Origin: Clostridiales bacterium
GTDB taxonomy: Bacteria > Bacillota > Clostridia > Lachnospirales > Lachnospiraceae
Direction: 5' to 3'
NCBI GenBank assembly: GCA_012519905.1
Contig: JAAYPG010000057.1
Span: forward strand, 1 to 35,002
Length of the DNA: 35,002 nt
A program made the position numbers and the translations under genes. This document shows positions 8,881-19,797 of this stretch, in pieces. Within the stretch, counting starts at the first letter, position 1. Each line of letters begins with the position of its first letter. Below the pieces are notes generated by a model. It saw only the letters and a program-made list of their open reading frames with translations. It was not told the origin of the DNA and did not search any database.

Positions 8881-9405
8881 CTATAAAGTAGGAGCGTGAC
8901 GAATGCGTAGTATATCAGTTATTTCTGCGATGTAGAGTGTGTGAGGATCCCCGTTTCTATACCAGGTATTAAGTAGCCTTTCTTCTAGCAGGCCTTCTGT
9001 ATTTAGAGGCTGCTTATAAAGCTTTTTGCATATAAGAACGTGATTGGCCTCATCAAAATAGGGTGTATCCTCATAGCGGACTAAGGTCAGTCCGGATTTT
9101 TCTATCTTATTCTCGTTTCGGCCTGAGACTGTACCAAGATAATTAAGTGTTTTACGATATTCTTTATCAAAAAAGCTCAAAGAAAATGTATCTTCTCTAT
9201 CTACGAACTCCTTTGTATATCTTTGCGGTCTGATCATAACATATGCAACATTCTTTCCATACATAACACCCAATCCACCCCAGGAGGCAGTCATAGTATT
9301 AACCCCTTCTTCATTACCTGCGGTAATAAGCATCCAGTCCTTACCGATTAATTTAAAAGGATTTTTACGAAATTGTTCGGCTGATATTAATTTATATTGG
9401 TTCAT
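8881..9405 (-). CDS. Flavin reductase-like FMN-binding protein
   Basis: About 174 residues with the split-barrel fold of the flavin reductase-like family. 'NTMTASWGGLGVMYGKNVAYV' (about 35-55) is the FMN-contact region, followed by 'RPQRYTKEFV' and 'FSLSFFDKEYRKTLNYLG', a combination common in clostridial flavin-reductase-like proteins of unknown substrate. An in-frame ATG at 9420 exists, but the GGAGG site lies inside that extension, eight bases before ATG 9405, so the inner start is used. Probably a cytoplasmic FMN-dependent oxidoreductase. Confidence 0.82.
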   Translation of the reverse strand: MNQYKLISAEQFRKNPFKLIGKDWMLITAGNEEGVNTMTASWGGLGVMYGKNVAYVMIRPQRYTKEFVDREDTFSLSFFDKEYRKTLNYLGTVSGRNENKIEKSGLTLVRYEDTPYFDEANHVLICKKLYKQPLNTEGLLEERLLNTWYRNGDPHTLYIAEITDILRIRHAPTL

Positions 9406-9598
9406 TTCTTCATCCTCCATTTAAGTATTAATTATTTTCATGTTATCCACCATATGCAAATAAGTCAAGTAAAAGACACATTTTACTACTATATTTTTGA
9501 TTACCCATATTTATATGGAGTTCTCACTAGGAGCTTCACAATCAAATTTAGGTTGCATATATTGTATATGAGGCTTTAATTGATAAGGAGCTTAGTAC

Positions 9599-10882
9599 AT
9601 GATAATTCATGTGGTACAACAGGGTGAAACTCTAGCTAGGATTGCAGAGCAATACGGTGTGACTCCGGAAAGAGTGATTATAGACAATGAACTACCTAAC
9701 CCTGAGAATTTAGTGGTTGGGCAGAGTATGATAGTGCGGATACCTACGGAGGAGTATACTGTTGTTGAAGGAGATACTCTCACAGATATTGCACAATTAT
9801 ATAATATTACAGTAGATGAAATCCTAAGAAATAATCCTTGGGTAGCCGCCCAAGAGTCTTTAGAACCAGGGCAGGTATTACTTATTGCATATGAGAAGGA
9901 TCCGGTTATTGATACGGCCCTGATAAACGGTTATTTATATCCCTTTATAAATCCGGGCGTACATCGAAAATCTCTCCCTTTTCTTACCTATCAATCATTA
10001 TTCACCTATGGATTTACACCGCAGGGTGATTTGATTCCGATTGAGGATGAAGAATTAATAGCAACTGGCTATGAAGTAGGGGTGCCACCTATAATGGTAT
10101 TAGCACCCATGTCGGCAGAAATGAATTTTGATACACAGATTGCACATGACATGTTTGTTAATCAGGAAGGGCAGAATAGATTAATTGATAATATAGTAGC
10201 GACCATGCAGGAGAAGGGATATATAGGACTGGATATTGACTTCGAGTTTATTCAGCCTGAGGACAAAGAGCTATTTATTAGCTTTATATCAAATGTAAAA
10301 AATCGTCTGGAACCTCTGGGACTACTTACCTTAGTAGCCCTGGCTCCGAAAACCTCTGGTGAGATGACTGGCCTTTTGTACGAAGCCCATGATTATCCGG
10401 CTATTGGAGCTATTGCTGATCTAGTACTTCTAATGACCTACGAGTGGGGATATCTATTTGGCCCGCCTATGGCTACAGCGCCGCTAAATAATGTAAGACA
10501 GGTATTGGAATATGGTGTTTCTGTTATTGATAATGATAAAATTTTAATGGGAATACCTAACTACTCATACGATTGGGCCCTACCTTTTGTAAGAGGAGAA
10601 AGCATGGCAGAGGCTCTAAGTAACCAGGAGGCTATTGCTCGTGCAGCTCAGTACGGTGTAACTATTGAATTTGACGAGATTGCTCAAGCGCCATATTATT
10701 ATTATACCAATGAACAGGGAGTGGAGCATGTAGTATGGTTTGATGATGCCAGAAGTATGAATGCTAAGCTAAGATTGATAGCTGAATTACAATTAAGAGG
10801 AGCGGGTATATGGCAGGTAATGGATTTCTTTCCTGCGCTTTATATGGTAATAAACGAATTGTTCACCATTGAAGAGGGTTAA
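9599..10882 (+). CDS. yaaH: Spore peptidoglycan hydrolase, LysM x2 + GH18 (YaaH/SleL-like)
   Basis: 427 residues. Two LysM modules at the N terminus (about 3-48, 'HVVQQGETLARIAEQYGV', and 53-97, 'YTVVEGDTLTDIAQLYNI') bind peptidoglycan. The rest is a GH18 barrel with the catalytic DxDxE motif as 'GLDIDFEF' near residue 210. This is the layout of YaaH/SleL, an N-acetylglucosaminidase that degrades cortex fragments during spore germination. As in YaaH there is no signal peptide; the protein is placed in the spore coat. AAGGAG lies eight bases before the ATG. A CATATATT at 9556-9563 resembles a sporulation sigma-E -10 box, but no clear -35 was seen. Confidence 0.9.
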   Translation: MIIHVVQQGETLARIAEQYGVTPERVIIDNELPNPENLVVGQSMIVRIPTEEYTVVEGDTLTDIAQLYNITVDEILRNNPWVAAQESLEPGQVLLIAYEKDPVIDTALINGYLYPFINPGVHRKSLPFLTYQSLFTYGFTPQGDLIPIEDEELIATGYEVGVPPIMVLAPMSAEMNFDTQIAHDMFVNQEGQNRLIDNIVATMQEKGYIGLDIDFEFIQPEDKELFISFISNVKNRLEPLGLLTLVALAPKTSGEMTGLLYEAHDYPAIGAIADLVLLMTYEWGYLFGPPMATAPLNNVRQVLEYGVSVIDNDKILMGIPNYSYDWALPFVRGESMAEALSNQEAIARAAQYGVTIEFDEIAQAPYYYYTNEQGVEHVVWFDDARSMNAKLRLIAELQLRGAGIWQVMDFFPALYMVINELFTIEEG

Positions 10883-11008
10883 GGGGTAAATTTACAAAAA
10901 CATTTGAGAAAATCATACATTTGTGGTAATATAATTAAGTGTTAAAAATTGATTTAGATAAGCGAATTATGCTTAAGATTACTAAATGTATGGCAAAGGA
11001 GAACATTA

Positions 11009-11530
11009 ATGGGTAAGCGTGTTATTAAAGAAATTATCAGTTGGGTAATGATATTTGGCATAGCTTTTATACTAGCATTAATAATAAACAGATTTGTGAT
11101 ATTTAAAGTAGAAGTTCCAACAGGTTCTATGGAAAGGACAATTATGACAGGGGATAAGGTATTTACCTCACGTTTGTCATATTTATTCAAGGATCCGAAG
11201 CGAGGAGACATTGTAGTATTTCCTTTACCAGATGATGAAGAAATAGATTATATTAAGAGGATCATTGGAGTTGGCGGAGATAAAATAGAAATAAAAGATG
11301 GTGAATTATTTATAAATGATGAGAAGATAATTGAAGATTATATTTTGGAACCGATGGATAAGGAAGATTTTGGCCCAGTCTCGGTTCCAGAGGGAACATA
11401 TTTTATGATGGGGGATAATAGAAATTCATCCTTGGATGCGAGAGAGTGGGATATAAAGTTTGTTGAGAAGGATAAGATTAAAGGGAAGGCTATTTTTAAA
11501 TATCCTGATTTTTCTTGGCTAAATAAATAA
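11009..11530 (+). CDS. lepB: Signal peptidase I
   Basis: 173 residues, the usual Gram-positive SipS size. One N-terminal membrane anchor (about 10-32), then the catalytic Ser40 in 'VPTGSMERTI' and catalytic Lys83 in 'YIKRIIGVGGD'. 'GTYFMMGDNRNSSLDAREW' is the conserved box E. The enzyme cuts signal peptides from secreted proteins on the outer face of the membrane, and would process the GH11 xylanase in this window. AAAGGAG lies seven bases before the ATG. A bidirectional terminator separates it from argH. Confidence 0.95.
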   Translation: MGKRVIKEIISWVMIFGIAFILALIINRFVIFKVEVPTGSMERTIMTGDKVFTSRLSYLFKDPKRGDIVVFPLPDDEEIDYIKRIIGVGGDKIEIKDGELFINDEKIIEDYILEPMDKEDFGPVSVPEGTYFMMGDNRNSSLDAREWDIKFVEKDKIKGKAIFKYPDFSWLNK

Positions 11531-11570
11531 AGGACGCAACCGACATATAATAGAGTAGTAGCAGATAGTA

Positions 11571-11617
11571 AAAAGAGGCAAATAGGAAGAACTAATACCT
11601 ATATGCCTCTTATTTTA
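11571..11617. terminator. Bidirectional terminator between lepB and argH
   Basis: A 13-bp stem with one mismatch (11574-11586 with 11598-11610) is followed by TATTTTAT on the plus strand. On the minus strand the stem runs into TTTT (11574-11571). It therefore serves both convergent genes. Confidence 0.8.
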
Positions 11618-11639
11618 TGTGATTGGAAAGTTCGTCTTA

Positions 11640-13016
11640 TTAATTGCTTTTTAAATATGCCTCGTTTAGCTCTAAAATCTTCTCCATAGCCTCTTTACCC
11701 GGTGCACCGATGGTGTTTCTTTTGTTTACGCAGGTTGTAAGGCTGATGGCCTCATAGATATCGTCTTCAAAGACAGGGCTTATGGCTTTGTAATTCTCTA
11801 GGCTCAATTTATCTAGAGGGATATTCTTTTCAATACATGTTAAAACCAAACTCCCTATAATGCTATGGGCATCCCTGAAGGGAACCCCTTTATTTACAAG
11901 ATAATCAGCTGCGTCTGTGGCGTTTATAAAGCCTTTAGTAGCGCTGTCTTCCATAACTTCTTTATTGAATTTCATGGATGAAAGCATATTATTTGATAAG
12001 GCTAGACAGCCCTTAACTGTATCAATAGCGTCAAAAGTAAGCTCCTTATCCTCCTGCATATCCTTATTATAGGCAAGGGGAAGTCCCTTCATAGTCGTAA
12101 GTAAGGATATCAAGGCACCGTATACTCTTCCGGTTTTACCTCTCACTAGCTCTGCAATATCCGGGTTTTTCTTCTGCGGCATTATAGATGAGCCTGTGGA
12201 ATAAGAATCATCTAGTTCAATGAACCGGTATTCGTTGCTGTTCCAAATGATGATTTCCTCACTCAGACGGCTCAAGTGCATCATTATAGTCGACAGGGCA
12301 GAAAGGAGTTCAACAAGATAGTCTCTATCAGATACGCCATCCATGCTGTTAAGGGTAGGTCCGTCAAAGCCTAAAAGATGGGCACTATATTCTCTATCAA
12401 GTGGATATGTGGTCCCGGCTAGGGCACCAGATCCTAAAGGTGATTTATTCATCCGTTTTTTAATATCAGCTAATCTTTCACGGTCTCTCTTGAACATTTC
12501 AAAATATGCTCCCATATGGTGGGAGAGCGTTACAGGCTGTGCCTTCTGTAGATGTGTAAATCCAGGCATGTAAGTTTGGATATTAACCTTCATAATCTTA
12601 TGACAGGTCAGCATAAAATCCTTAATCAGATCGTCAAGTTCACTAATTTCATCCCTAATGTAAAGCTTCATATCAAGGGCGACTTGATCATTTCGGCTGC
12701 GGCCTGTATGTAGCTTTTTTCCTGCATCTCCAATTCTTTTTATTAAATGTGATTCAACAAAGCTATGAATATCCTCATATTCATGGGAAATCTCAAGAGA
12801 GCCATTTAATATATCCTCTTTAATGCTTGTAAGGCCCTTGATAATAAGATCCTTTTCTTCCTTTGATATTATTCTCTGCTTCTCTAACATAGTCGCATGG
12901 GCTATACTGCCCTCTATATCCTGACGAAATAGCTTCCTATCAAAGGATATAGATGCGTTAAAATTATGCACTAGTTGATTAGTTTCTTTAGTGAAACGTC
13001 CACCCCACAGCTTCAT
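11640..13016 (-). CDS. argH: Argininosuccinate lyase
   Basis: 458 residues with the chosen start, the normal ArgH length. 'MKLWGGRFTKET' at the N terminus and the fumarase/aspartase signature 'GSSIMPQKKNPD', which holds the catalytic Ser loop, identify it; 'HTGRSRNDQVALD' and 'THLQKAQPVTLSHH' are ArgH-specific. It splits argininosuccinate into arginine and fumarate, the last step of arginine synthesis. An in-frame ATG 33 bases upstream exists, but the AGAGGTG site lies nine bases before ATG 13016. No argG or other arg gene lies within the window, and a terminator precedes the gene, so it seems to be transcribed alone. Confidence 0.96.
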   Translation of the reverse strand: MKLWGGRFTKETNQLVHNFNASISFDRKLFRQDIEGSIAHATMLEKQRIISKEEKDLIIKGLTSIKEDILNGSLEISHEYEDIHSFVESHLIKRIGDAGKKLHTGRSRNDQVALDMKLYIRDEISELDDLIKDFMLTCHKIMKVNIQTYMPGFTHLQKAQPVTLSHHMGAYFEMFKRDRERLADIKKRMNKSPLGSGALAGTTYPLDREYSAHLLGFDGPTLNSMDGVSDRDYLVELLSALSTIMMHLSRLSEEIIIWNSNEYRFIELDDSYSTGSSIMPQKKNPDIAELVRGKTGRVYGALISLLTTMKGLPLAYNKDMQEDKELTFDAIDTVKGCLALSNNMLSSMKFNKEVMEDSATKGFINATDAADYLVNKGVPFRDAHSIIGSLVLTCIEKNIPLDKLSLENYKAISPVFEDDIYEAISLTTCVNKRNTIGAPGKEAMEKILELNEAYLKSN

Positions 13017-13032
13017 AACTTCTACACCTCTT

Positions 13033-13062
13033 TTAAAATAAAGCACCATATACAGGTGCTTT
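13033..13062 (-). terminator. Terminator upstream of argH
   Basis: On the minus strand AAAGCACC-TGTATAT-GGTGCTTT (13062-13040) is followed by ATTTT. It lies about 120 bases past the carboxypeptidase stop and 17-46 bases before the argH start. It may end the upstream transcript; an attenuator role for argH is possible, but no leader peptide was seen. Confidence 0.6.
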
Positions 13063-13181
13063 AGATATTTTATAATTAAGCATTGTACTTAACTATAGCT
13101 ATAATACATTAAAAACTAAGATAATGCAAGTAAAAATTTATAAATATACAAAATTGCAATGTATAAAAGTATAAATATGCA

Positions 13182-14687
13182 CTAGCTTAAGTATAGATTT
13201 TCATACTTATCCTTAAGATATTTTACATAATAATCAGCATTAAATTCTTCCTCTGTAACATCCTTAAGGATTTGATTAGAGTTTTTAGTAGTCCCATATT
13301 TATGAACCTTATCTCTTAGAAACTCACGAATCGGAGTTATATTTCCCTCGCGAAGATAATCGTCAACAGGCATAAGGTCCTTTATCTTAGCATATAGCTG
13401 ACAGGCAATCGCTGACCCGATAGCGTAGGATGGGAAATAGCCAAACTCACCGTAGGACCAATGAACATCCTGTAGGATGCCCTCTGCATCGTTAGTAGGT
13501 GTTAGTCCCAAATACTCCTTATATTTATTATTCCATAGCTCTGGTAGCTTATCCACATCTGCTTCACCAGCGAATATAGCTTTTTCAATCTCATAGCGAA
13601 TAATTATGTGGAGAGAGTAGGATAGCTCATCAGCTTCTGTTCTAATAAGGCTTGGTTCTGCTTTATTAATACCCCTTATAAATTGATCCAGGCTTATATC
13701 TTTCAAATTATCGGGATAGGTATCCACAAGTTTTGAATAAATAGGTGTCCAAAATGCCTTGCTTCTACCTAATATATTCTCAAATAATCTGGATTGAGAT
13801 TCATGCATTCCCATAGAAGCCCCAGTACCAACAGGTGTCTGTGTTAGGGCATCATCAATATTCATTTCATAAAGAGCATGACCAGTTTCATGGATTACTG
13901 AGAACATAGCACTTTCTAAATTATTCTCTATGAACTTATTGGTTATACGGACATCATGATTGTGAAGATTTAAGGTAAAGGGGTGTGCACTTTCTCCTAT
14001 AACACCTCGATTGAAATCAAAGCCCAAGTAACCACTAAGGTATCTGCAGAAATCCTTTTGCTTATCAATGTCATATGATAAAAAATTGTAGTTTTTATAT
14101 ATAGTATCTGATTTTTCGGCCACCTGTTTTAATAAGGGTACAATCTCTTTTTTTAGTTTATCAAAGAATATATCAAGTTCCTTAATACTAAAACATTCCT
14201 CAAAATCCCCTAAAAGCACATCATAGGGCTCCTGACCCTTCTTGGCCCGATAGCCTGCAAATTTTTTCTTATACTCAATGAGTTTCTTTAGATAGGGTGC
14301 AAAGTGCTCGTAATTATTATCCTTCTTTGCCTTAGCCCAAGCCCTGTTAGAGACCAGGGTAAGCTCGTTAAAGGCTCTGTATTCGTCAGGAGGAATACTC
14401 TCAAGCTGCTCATAGGTCTTGTCGAGTTCTTTGATTATAGCCTTTTCCTTATCGGATAGATTCTCTTGCTCCTTATCCTCTTTGAGCTTTTTAATGATTT
14501 TTCTTACGTCATCATTTATTAAGCATTTCATATATTCATCAGAAAGAATCCCAACTACCTTAGAGGTATATTCAGCTGCATCAAATGGGGCAATAGTCTG
14601 GTCGTCCCATTCGAATAAACTTCTTGCTGTTTCTAATGCCATAGCTTTATCAAGATATGGCTGTAAGCTATCAAAGGTTTTACTCAT
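13182..14687 (-). CDS. M32 family metallocarboxypeptidase (carboxypeptidase Taq type)
   Basis: 501 residues with the chosen start, the usual length of M32 enzymes. The zinc motif is 'HETGH' within 'SVIHETGHALYEMN', and 'TGASMGMHESQSRLFEN' carries the downstream Glu ligand. 'SLFEWDDQT' near the N terminus and 'DVHWSYGEFGYFPSYAIG' are family hallmarks. The enzyme removes C-terminal residues from peptides with broad specificity, in the cytoplasm. An in-frame ATG 39 bases upstream has no ribosome binding site, while AGGTGA lies about five bases before ATG 14687. Confidence 0.95.
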   Translation of the reverse strand: MSKTFDSLQPYLDKAMALETARSLFEWDDQTIAPFDAAEYTSKVVGILSDEYMKCLINDDVRKIIKKLKEDKEQENLSDKEKAIIKELDKTYEQLESIPPDEYRAFNELTLVSNRAWAKAKKDNNYEHFAPYLKKLIEYKKKFAGYRAKKGQEPYDVLLGDFEECFSIKELDIFFDKLKKEIVPLLKQVAEKSDTIYKNYNFLSYDIDKQKDFCRYLSGYLGFDFNRGVIGESAHPFTLNLHNHDVRITNKFIENNLESAMFSVIHETGHALYEMNIDDALTQTPVGTGASMGMHESQSRLFENILGRSKAFWTPIYSKLVDTYPDNLKDISLDQFIRGINKAEPSLIRTEADELSYSLHIIIRYEIEKAIFAGEADVDKLPELWNNKYKEYLGLTPTNDAEGILQDVHWSYGEFGYFPSYAIGSAIACQLYAKIKDLMPVDDYLREGNITPIREFLRDKVHKYGTTKNSNQILKDVTEEEFNADYYVKYLKDKYENLYLS

Positions 14688-16412
<1,725 letters not shown>

Positions 16413-16435
16413 ATTAATTTTATAATTTGTTAAAG

Positions 16436-16480
16436 AAGGGCCATATCAAAATAATATCATTATTTTGATATGGCCCTTTT
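16436..16480 (+). terminator. Strong terminator after eno
   Basis: A perfect 20-bp stem (16436-16455 with 16459-16478) around a 3-base loop is followed by TT. The AAGGG/CCCTT base gives a short T-run on the plus strand. It probably also limits read-through from the minus-strand gene at 16555. Confidence 0.85.
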
Positions 16481-16554
16481 AGGTATGTAGTATTCTATTA
16501 GTTTTTACAGTATTTTTTATAAAGTAATTTAATATAAAGCCTAAATTATCATAT

Positions 16555-16749
16555 TCAATGCTTTATTTTATAGGGCTCTTTTATCTTACAACGGTAACCC
16601 TTAATTATATTACCGCTAACTAATGTAAGGCGTTTTTCGTTATCCGTATCCCATTCATAAGGCATATTATCATATAGAGTAATATGATGTATCGTATTTT
16701 CATCATATGGTTTAAGTGGAGATAAAGAATTAATAGATAATGTTGACAT
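16555..16749 (-). CDS. Small protein of unknown function
   Basis: A 64-residue soluble protein rich in polar residues, with 'TLYDNMPYEWDTD' in the middle and a basic C terminus (YKIKH). No domain was recognised. The start is chosen because GAGGTG lies five bases before ATG 16749; an upstream in-frame ATG at 16821 lacks such a site. It follows the Ca2+ ATPase gene by about 130 bases on the same strand. Only the good ribosome binding site and position support it as real. Confidence 0.55.
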   Translation of the reverse strand: MSTLSINSLSPLKPYDENTIHHITLYDNMPYEWDTDNEKRLTLVSGNIIKGYRCKIKEPYKIKH

Positions 16750-16878
16750 GTATACACCTCGATATAATATGTAATCAAGCATCAGGTTACTAATCAGGTA
16801 TCTAGCCTTAATAAATGACAATACCTAAATATAGTAAACTAATTCATAGTTTTAATATATACCGAGGACAAAAATAAT

Positions 16879-19575
16879 TCAAGTGTGTCTTCTGTTATTT
16901 ATCTTCTTTTGCAGCTCTACTATGACTATAGGTGTGATTGCTAATATAAATACTATTGCCCATTGGCGTGAATTTAATGGTACGACCTGGAATATCTTAG
17001 CCAGAGGAGCTATAGATATTACTGCAATCTGTAGCAGGGCACATATGATAAATGAAAGTACCAGCTTGCTGTTTGATAAAACTCCAATTTCTGATAGAGA
17101 GCGATTACTTCTCATATTAAAGGAATGGAAGAGCTGGGATAAGCTTAATACAGCAAAGCACATGGTTCTGCCAACCCAGGGGACATAGGAGTTGATGGCA
17201 TTTGCTTCGTGGTGAATTAAGGAGTTATACAAACCAGGTGTATCATAATACTTGATTCCTATGACAAAGGCACATAGGGCTAGGGAACCGATAAGGATCC
17301 CCTCAATAATTATCTGTAAAGCAAGCCCGTCAGCAAACATGCCCTTCTTGGGTGAGTTGGGTTTTCTTTTCATTATGTCTCTAGATGCAGGTTCGACACC
17401 TAAGGATATAGCTGGAAGAGAGTCGGTAACTAGATTTACCCAGAGCAGCTGAACAGCTACTAAGGGGGTAGGTAAACCAAACAGTATAGCTACAAAAATC
17501 GTAAGTATTTCTCCTATATTACTTGAAAGAAGGAAATGAACAGCCTTCCTTATATTTTCATATATCCCTCTACCTTCTTGTACTGCAGAAACAATGGTTG
17601 CGAAATTATCATCCGTAAGAATCATGTCAGAGGCGTTCTTAGCAACATCGGTTCCTGTAATTCCCATAGCACAGCCGATATCGGCAACCTTAAGAGCTGG
17701 TGCATCGTTCACACCATCGCCGGTCATAGCAACAACCTCGCCCTTGTTCTGATAAGCCTTAACAATCCTTACCTTATGCTCAGGGGTAACTCTTGCAAAT
17801 ACACTAAATCTTCCTATAGTATCATTAAGTCTTTCAGTAGACATTTTTGCTAACTCCTCACCTGTTATAGCTTCGGTCTGTGGAGTGAGGATTCCTAGCT
17901 CCTTGGCAATAGCTTTTGCAGTTAGGATATGGTCACCAGTAATCATAACAGGTCTTATGCCTGCTTGGCGACATATTCTTACGGCATCCTTAACCTCATC
18001 TCTGGGTGGATCAATCATGCCTATTAGACCTACGAAGGTTAAGTCCTTCTCAAGCTTTGGGGCATCTACCTTGCCATTAAATTCAGGAAGGTTTTTATAG
18101 GCAAGGGCAATAACCCGAAGAGCCTTACCTGTCATAGTGGTATTAAGTGCATTAATCTTATTTTTATAGCGGCTGGTCATGGGTTCTTGCTTTCCGTCCC
18201 TATAGATGTAGCTGCAGCGCTCTATTAAAAAATCATAGGCACCCTTAGTAACACTGCGATAGGAGGCTGTGTCGGGAGATCTATGTACAGTGGTCATAAG
18301 TTTTCTTGTAGAATCGAAGGGTATCTCATATATTCTGTGATACATTGCATCAAGATCAGGTTTATAAGCTCCAGAGTTATAAGCAGCAAGAACTAAAGCT
18401 TTTTCTGTAGGCTCACCACTAAGAATAGGTAGGTTATTCTCTAACTGTAATATGGCGTTACTGCATAGGGCCGCATGGGATAATAAAAAGAAAGCAAAAT
18501 CACTTTTAAATTGCTCCTTCTTGTCTACAGAGCAGATATCTGTGACTGTCATTACGTTTTGTGTTAGCGTTCCTGTCTTGTCTGAACAGATAACAGTAGC
18601 GCTTCCCAGAGTTTCCACAGCAGGTAGCTTTCTGATAACAGCATTTTTTTTTGCCATTCTTTGAACGCCCAAAGATAACATTATTGTTACTATGGCAGGG
18701 AGTCCTTCTGGAATCGCTGCTACAGCAAGACTTACAGAGGTCATAAACATATCAAAGGGTGGTAGGTCTTTATATAAACCTATTAGGAATACCAAACCAC
18801 AGATAACCAGTGCAGCTATGCCAAGAACCTTTCCTGTTTTAGCTAGTCTCTTCTGTAAGGGTGTGTCAGGTGTATCGTCCTCCATAATCATTCTTGCGAT
18901 ATGTCCGACCTGTGTATCCATCCCAGTAGCAATTACTACTCCTATACCTCTTCCGTATAGTACGGTACTTGTAGCCATGACCATATTAATTCTGTCTGCA
19001 AGACTAGTATCAGGAAGCAGGCGAATGCTGGCGTTCTTCTCCACTGGATGAGATTCGCCTGTTAATGAAGCTTCTTCAACTTTTAGATTAATGGCATGAA
19101 CTAGTCTGCAATCAGCCGGGACAAAGCTACCTGTTTCAAGTATGACAATATCTCCTGGTACCAATTCTATGGATGGAATTTCAGTGACCTTATTATCTCT
19201 TAATACATGGGCTGATGGAGCGGACATTTTCTTTAATGCCTCCAATGCTTTCTCGGCCTTTGTCTCCTGAAGTACTCCTAAGAATGCATTTAGGATAATT
19301 ATCATCATTATAATAATTGGATCTACAAAGTCAGGCTTACCTTCCATATATGATACAATTATGGATAATATGGCCGCACATATCAATATGATAATCATGA
19401 AATCGGCAAACTGAGCGATGAATTTTTGTAAAAGGTTTTTACCCTTTTTTGCATCTATAATATTCTTTCCATATAATTTTTGCCTTTCTTGGATATCTTG
19501 TTGGGTAAGACCTTGCTTTATATCCGTCTTCATTTCCCTCAAGGTATCCTCTATGGATATGCTATGCCAGTGCAT
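16879..19575 (-). CDS. SERCA-type calcium-translocating P-type ATPase
   Basis: 898 residues, a full P2-type ATPase. Actuator 'TGES' at 172-175, phosphorylation Asp332 in 'CSDKTGTLTQN', hinge 'MTGDGVNDAPALKVADIG'. The ion sites match SERCA: M4 'VAAIPEGLP' (Glu290), M5 'SSNIGE', M6 'NLVTDSLPA'. Two Ca2+ sites are therefore likely, and the pump should drive Ca2+ out of the cell. In spore formers the relative YloB affects germination. GGAGGG lies four bases before the ATG. The C-terminal half has six membrane segments in the usual pattern. Confidence 0.93.
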   Translation of the reverse strand: MHWHSISIEDTLREMKTDIKQGLTQQDIQERQKLYGKNIIDAKKGKNLLQKFIAQFADFMIIILICAAILSIIVSYMEGKPDFVDPIIIMMIIILNAFLGVLQETKAEKALEALKKMSAPSAHVLRDNKVTEIPSIELVPGDIVILETGSFVPADCRLVHAINLKVEEASLTGESHPVEKNASIRLLPDTSLADRINMVMATSTVLYGRGIGVVIATGMDTQVGHIARMIMEDDTPDTPLQKRLAKTGKVLGIAALVICGLVFLIGLYKDLPPFDMFMTSVSLAVAAIPEGLPAIVTIMLSLGVQRMAKKNAVIRKLPAVETLGSATVICSDKTGTLTQNVMTVTDICSVDKKEQFKSDFAFFLLSHAALCSNAILQLENNLPILSGEPTEKALVLAAYNSGAYKPDLDAMYHRIYEIPFDSTRKLMTTVHRSPDTASYRSVTKGAYDFLIERCSYIYRDGKQEPMTSRYKNKINALNTTMTGKALRVIALAYKNLPEFNGKVDAPKLEKDLTFVGLIGMIDPPRDEVKDAVRICRQAGIRPVMITGDHILTAKAIAKELGILTPQTEAITGEELAKMSTERLNDTIGRFSVFARVTPEHKVRIVKAYQNKGEVVAMTGDGVNDAPALKVADIGCAMGITGTDVAKNASDMILTDDNFATIVSAVQEGRGIYENIRKAVHFLLSSNIGEILTIFVAILFGLPTPLVAVQLLWVNLVTDSLPAISLGVEPASRDIMKRKPNSPKKGMFADGLALQIIIEGILIGSLALCAFVIGIKYYDTPGLYNSLIHHEANAINSYVPWVGRTMCFAVLSLSQLFHSFNMRSNRSLSEIGVLSNSKLVLSFIICALLQIAVISIAPLAKIFQVVPLNSRQWAIVFILAITPIVIVELQKKINNRRHT

Positions 19576-19718
19576 ACTTCCCTCCGTTTCTGTCTATAGG
19601 TTGTGGTCAATCTTCTATAAATTATATGATGATAGGTTGGGATTATGTAAGAAAGACACTAAGGGATAATGACATATTTCTTATTATAAAAAACATTTAT
19701 TTATAGTTAATAATAGAG

Positions 19719-19741
19719 TATACTATCCTCATTAGATGAGG
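19719..19741 (+). promoter_or_regulatory. -10 region and dyad upstream of the MATE gene
   Basis: TATACT (19719-19724) fits a -10 box with a poor -35. Two bases later lies the perfect hairpin/dyad CCTCAT-TAG-ATGAGG (19727-19741), which covers the likely transcription start. It could be an operator for a regulator of the exporter. Confidence 0.35.
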
Positions 19742-19797
19742 CCACAAAGTTCATAAGGCAAGTGGTTAGAACTATTTAGAAAGTTAAGAGGTGTAAA

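Noticed and set aside
16883-19669. Several open frames of 60-120 codons on the plus strand across the Ca2+ ATPase gene
   Set aside because: They are shadow frames of a clearly coding minus-strand gene and lack ribosome binding sites.
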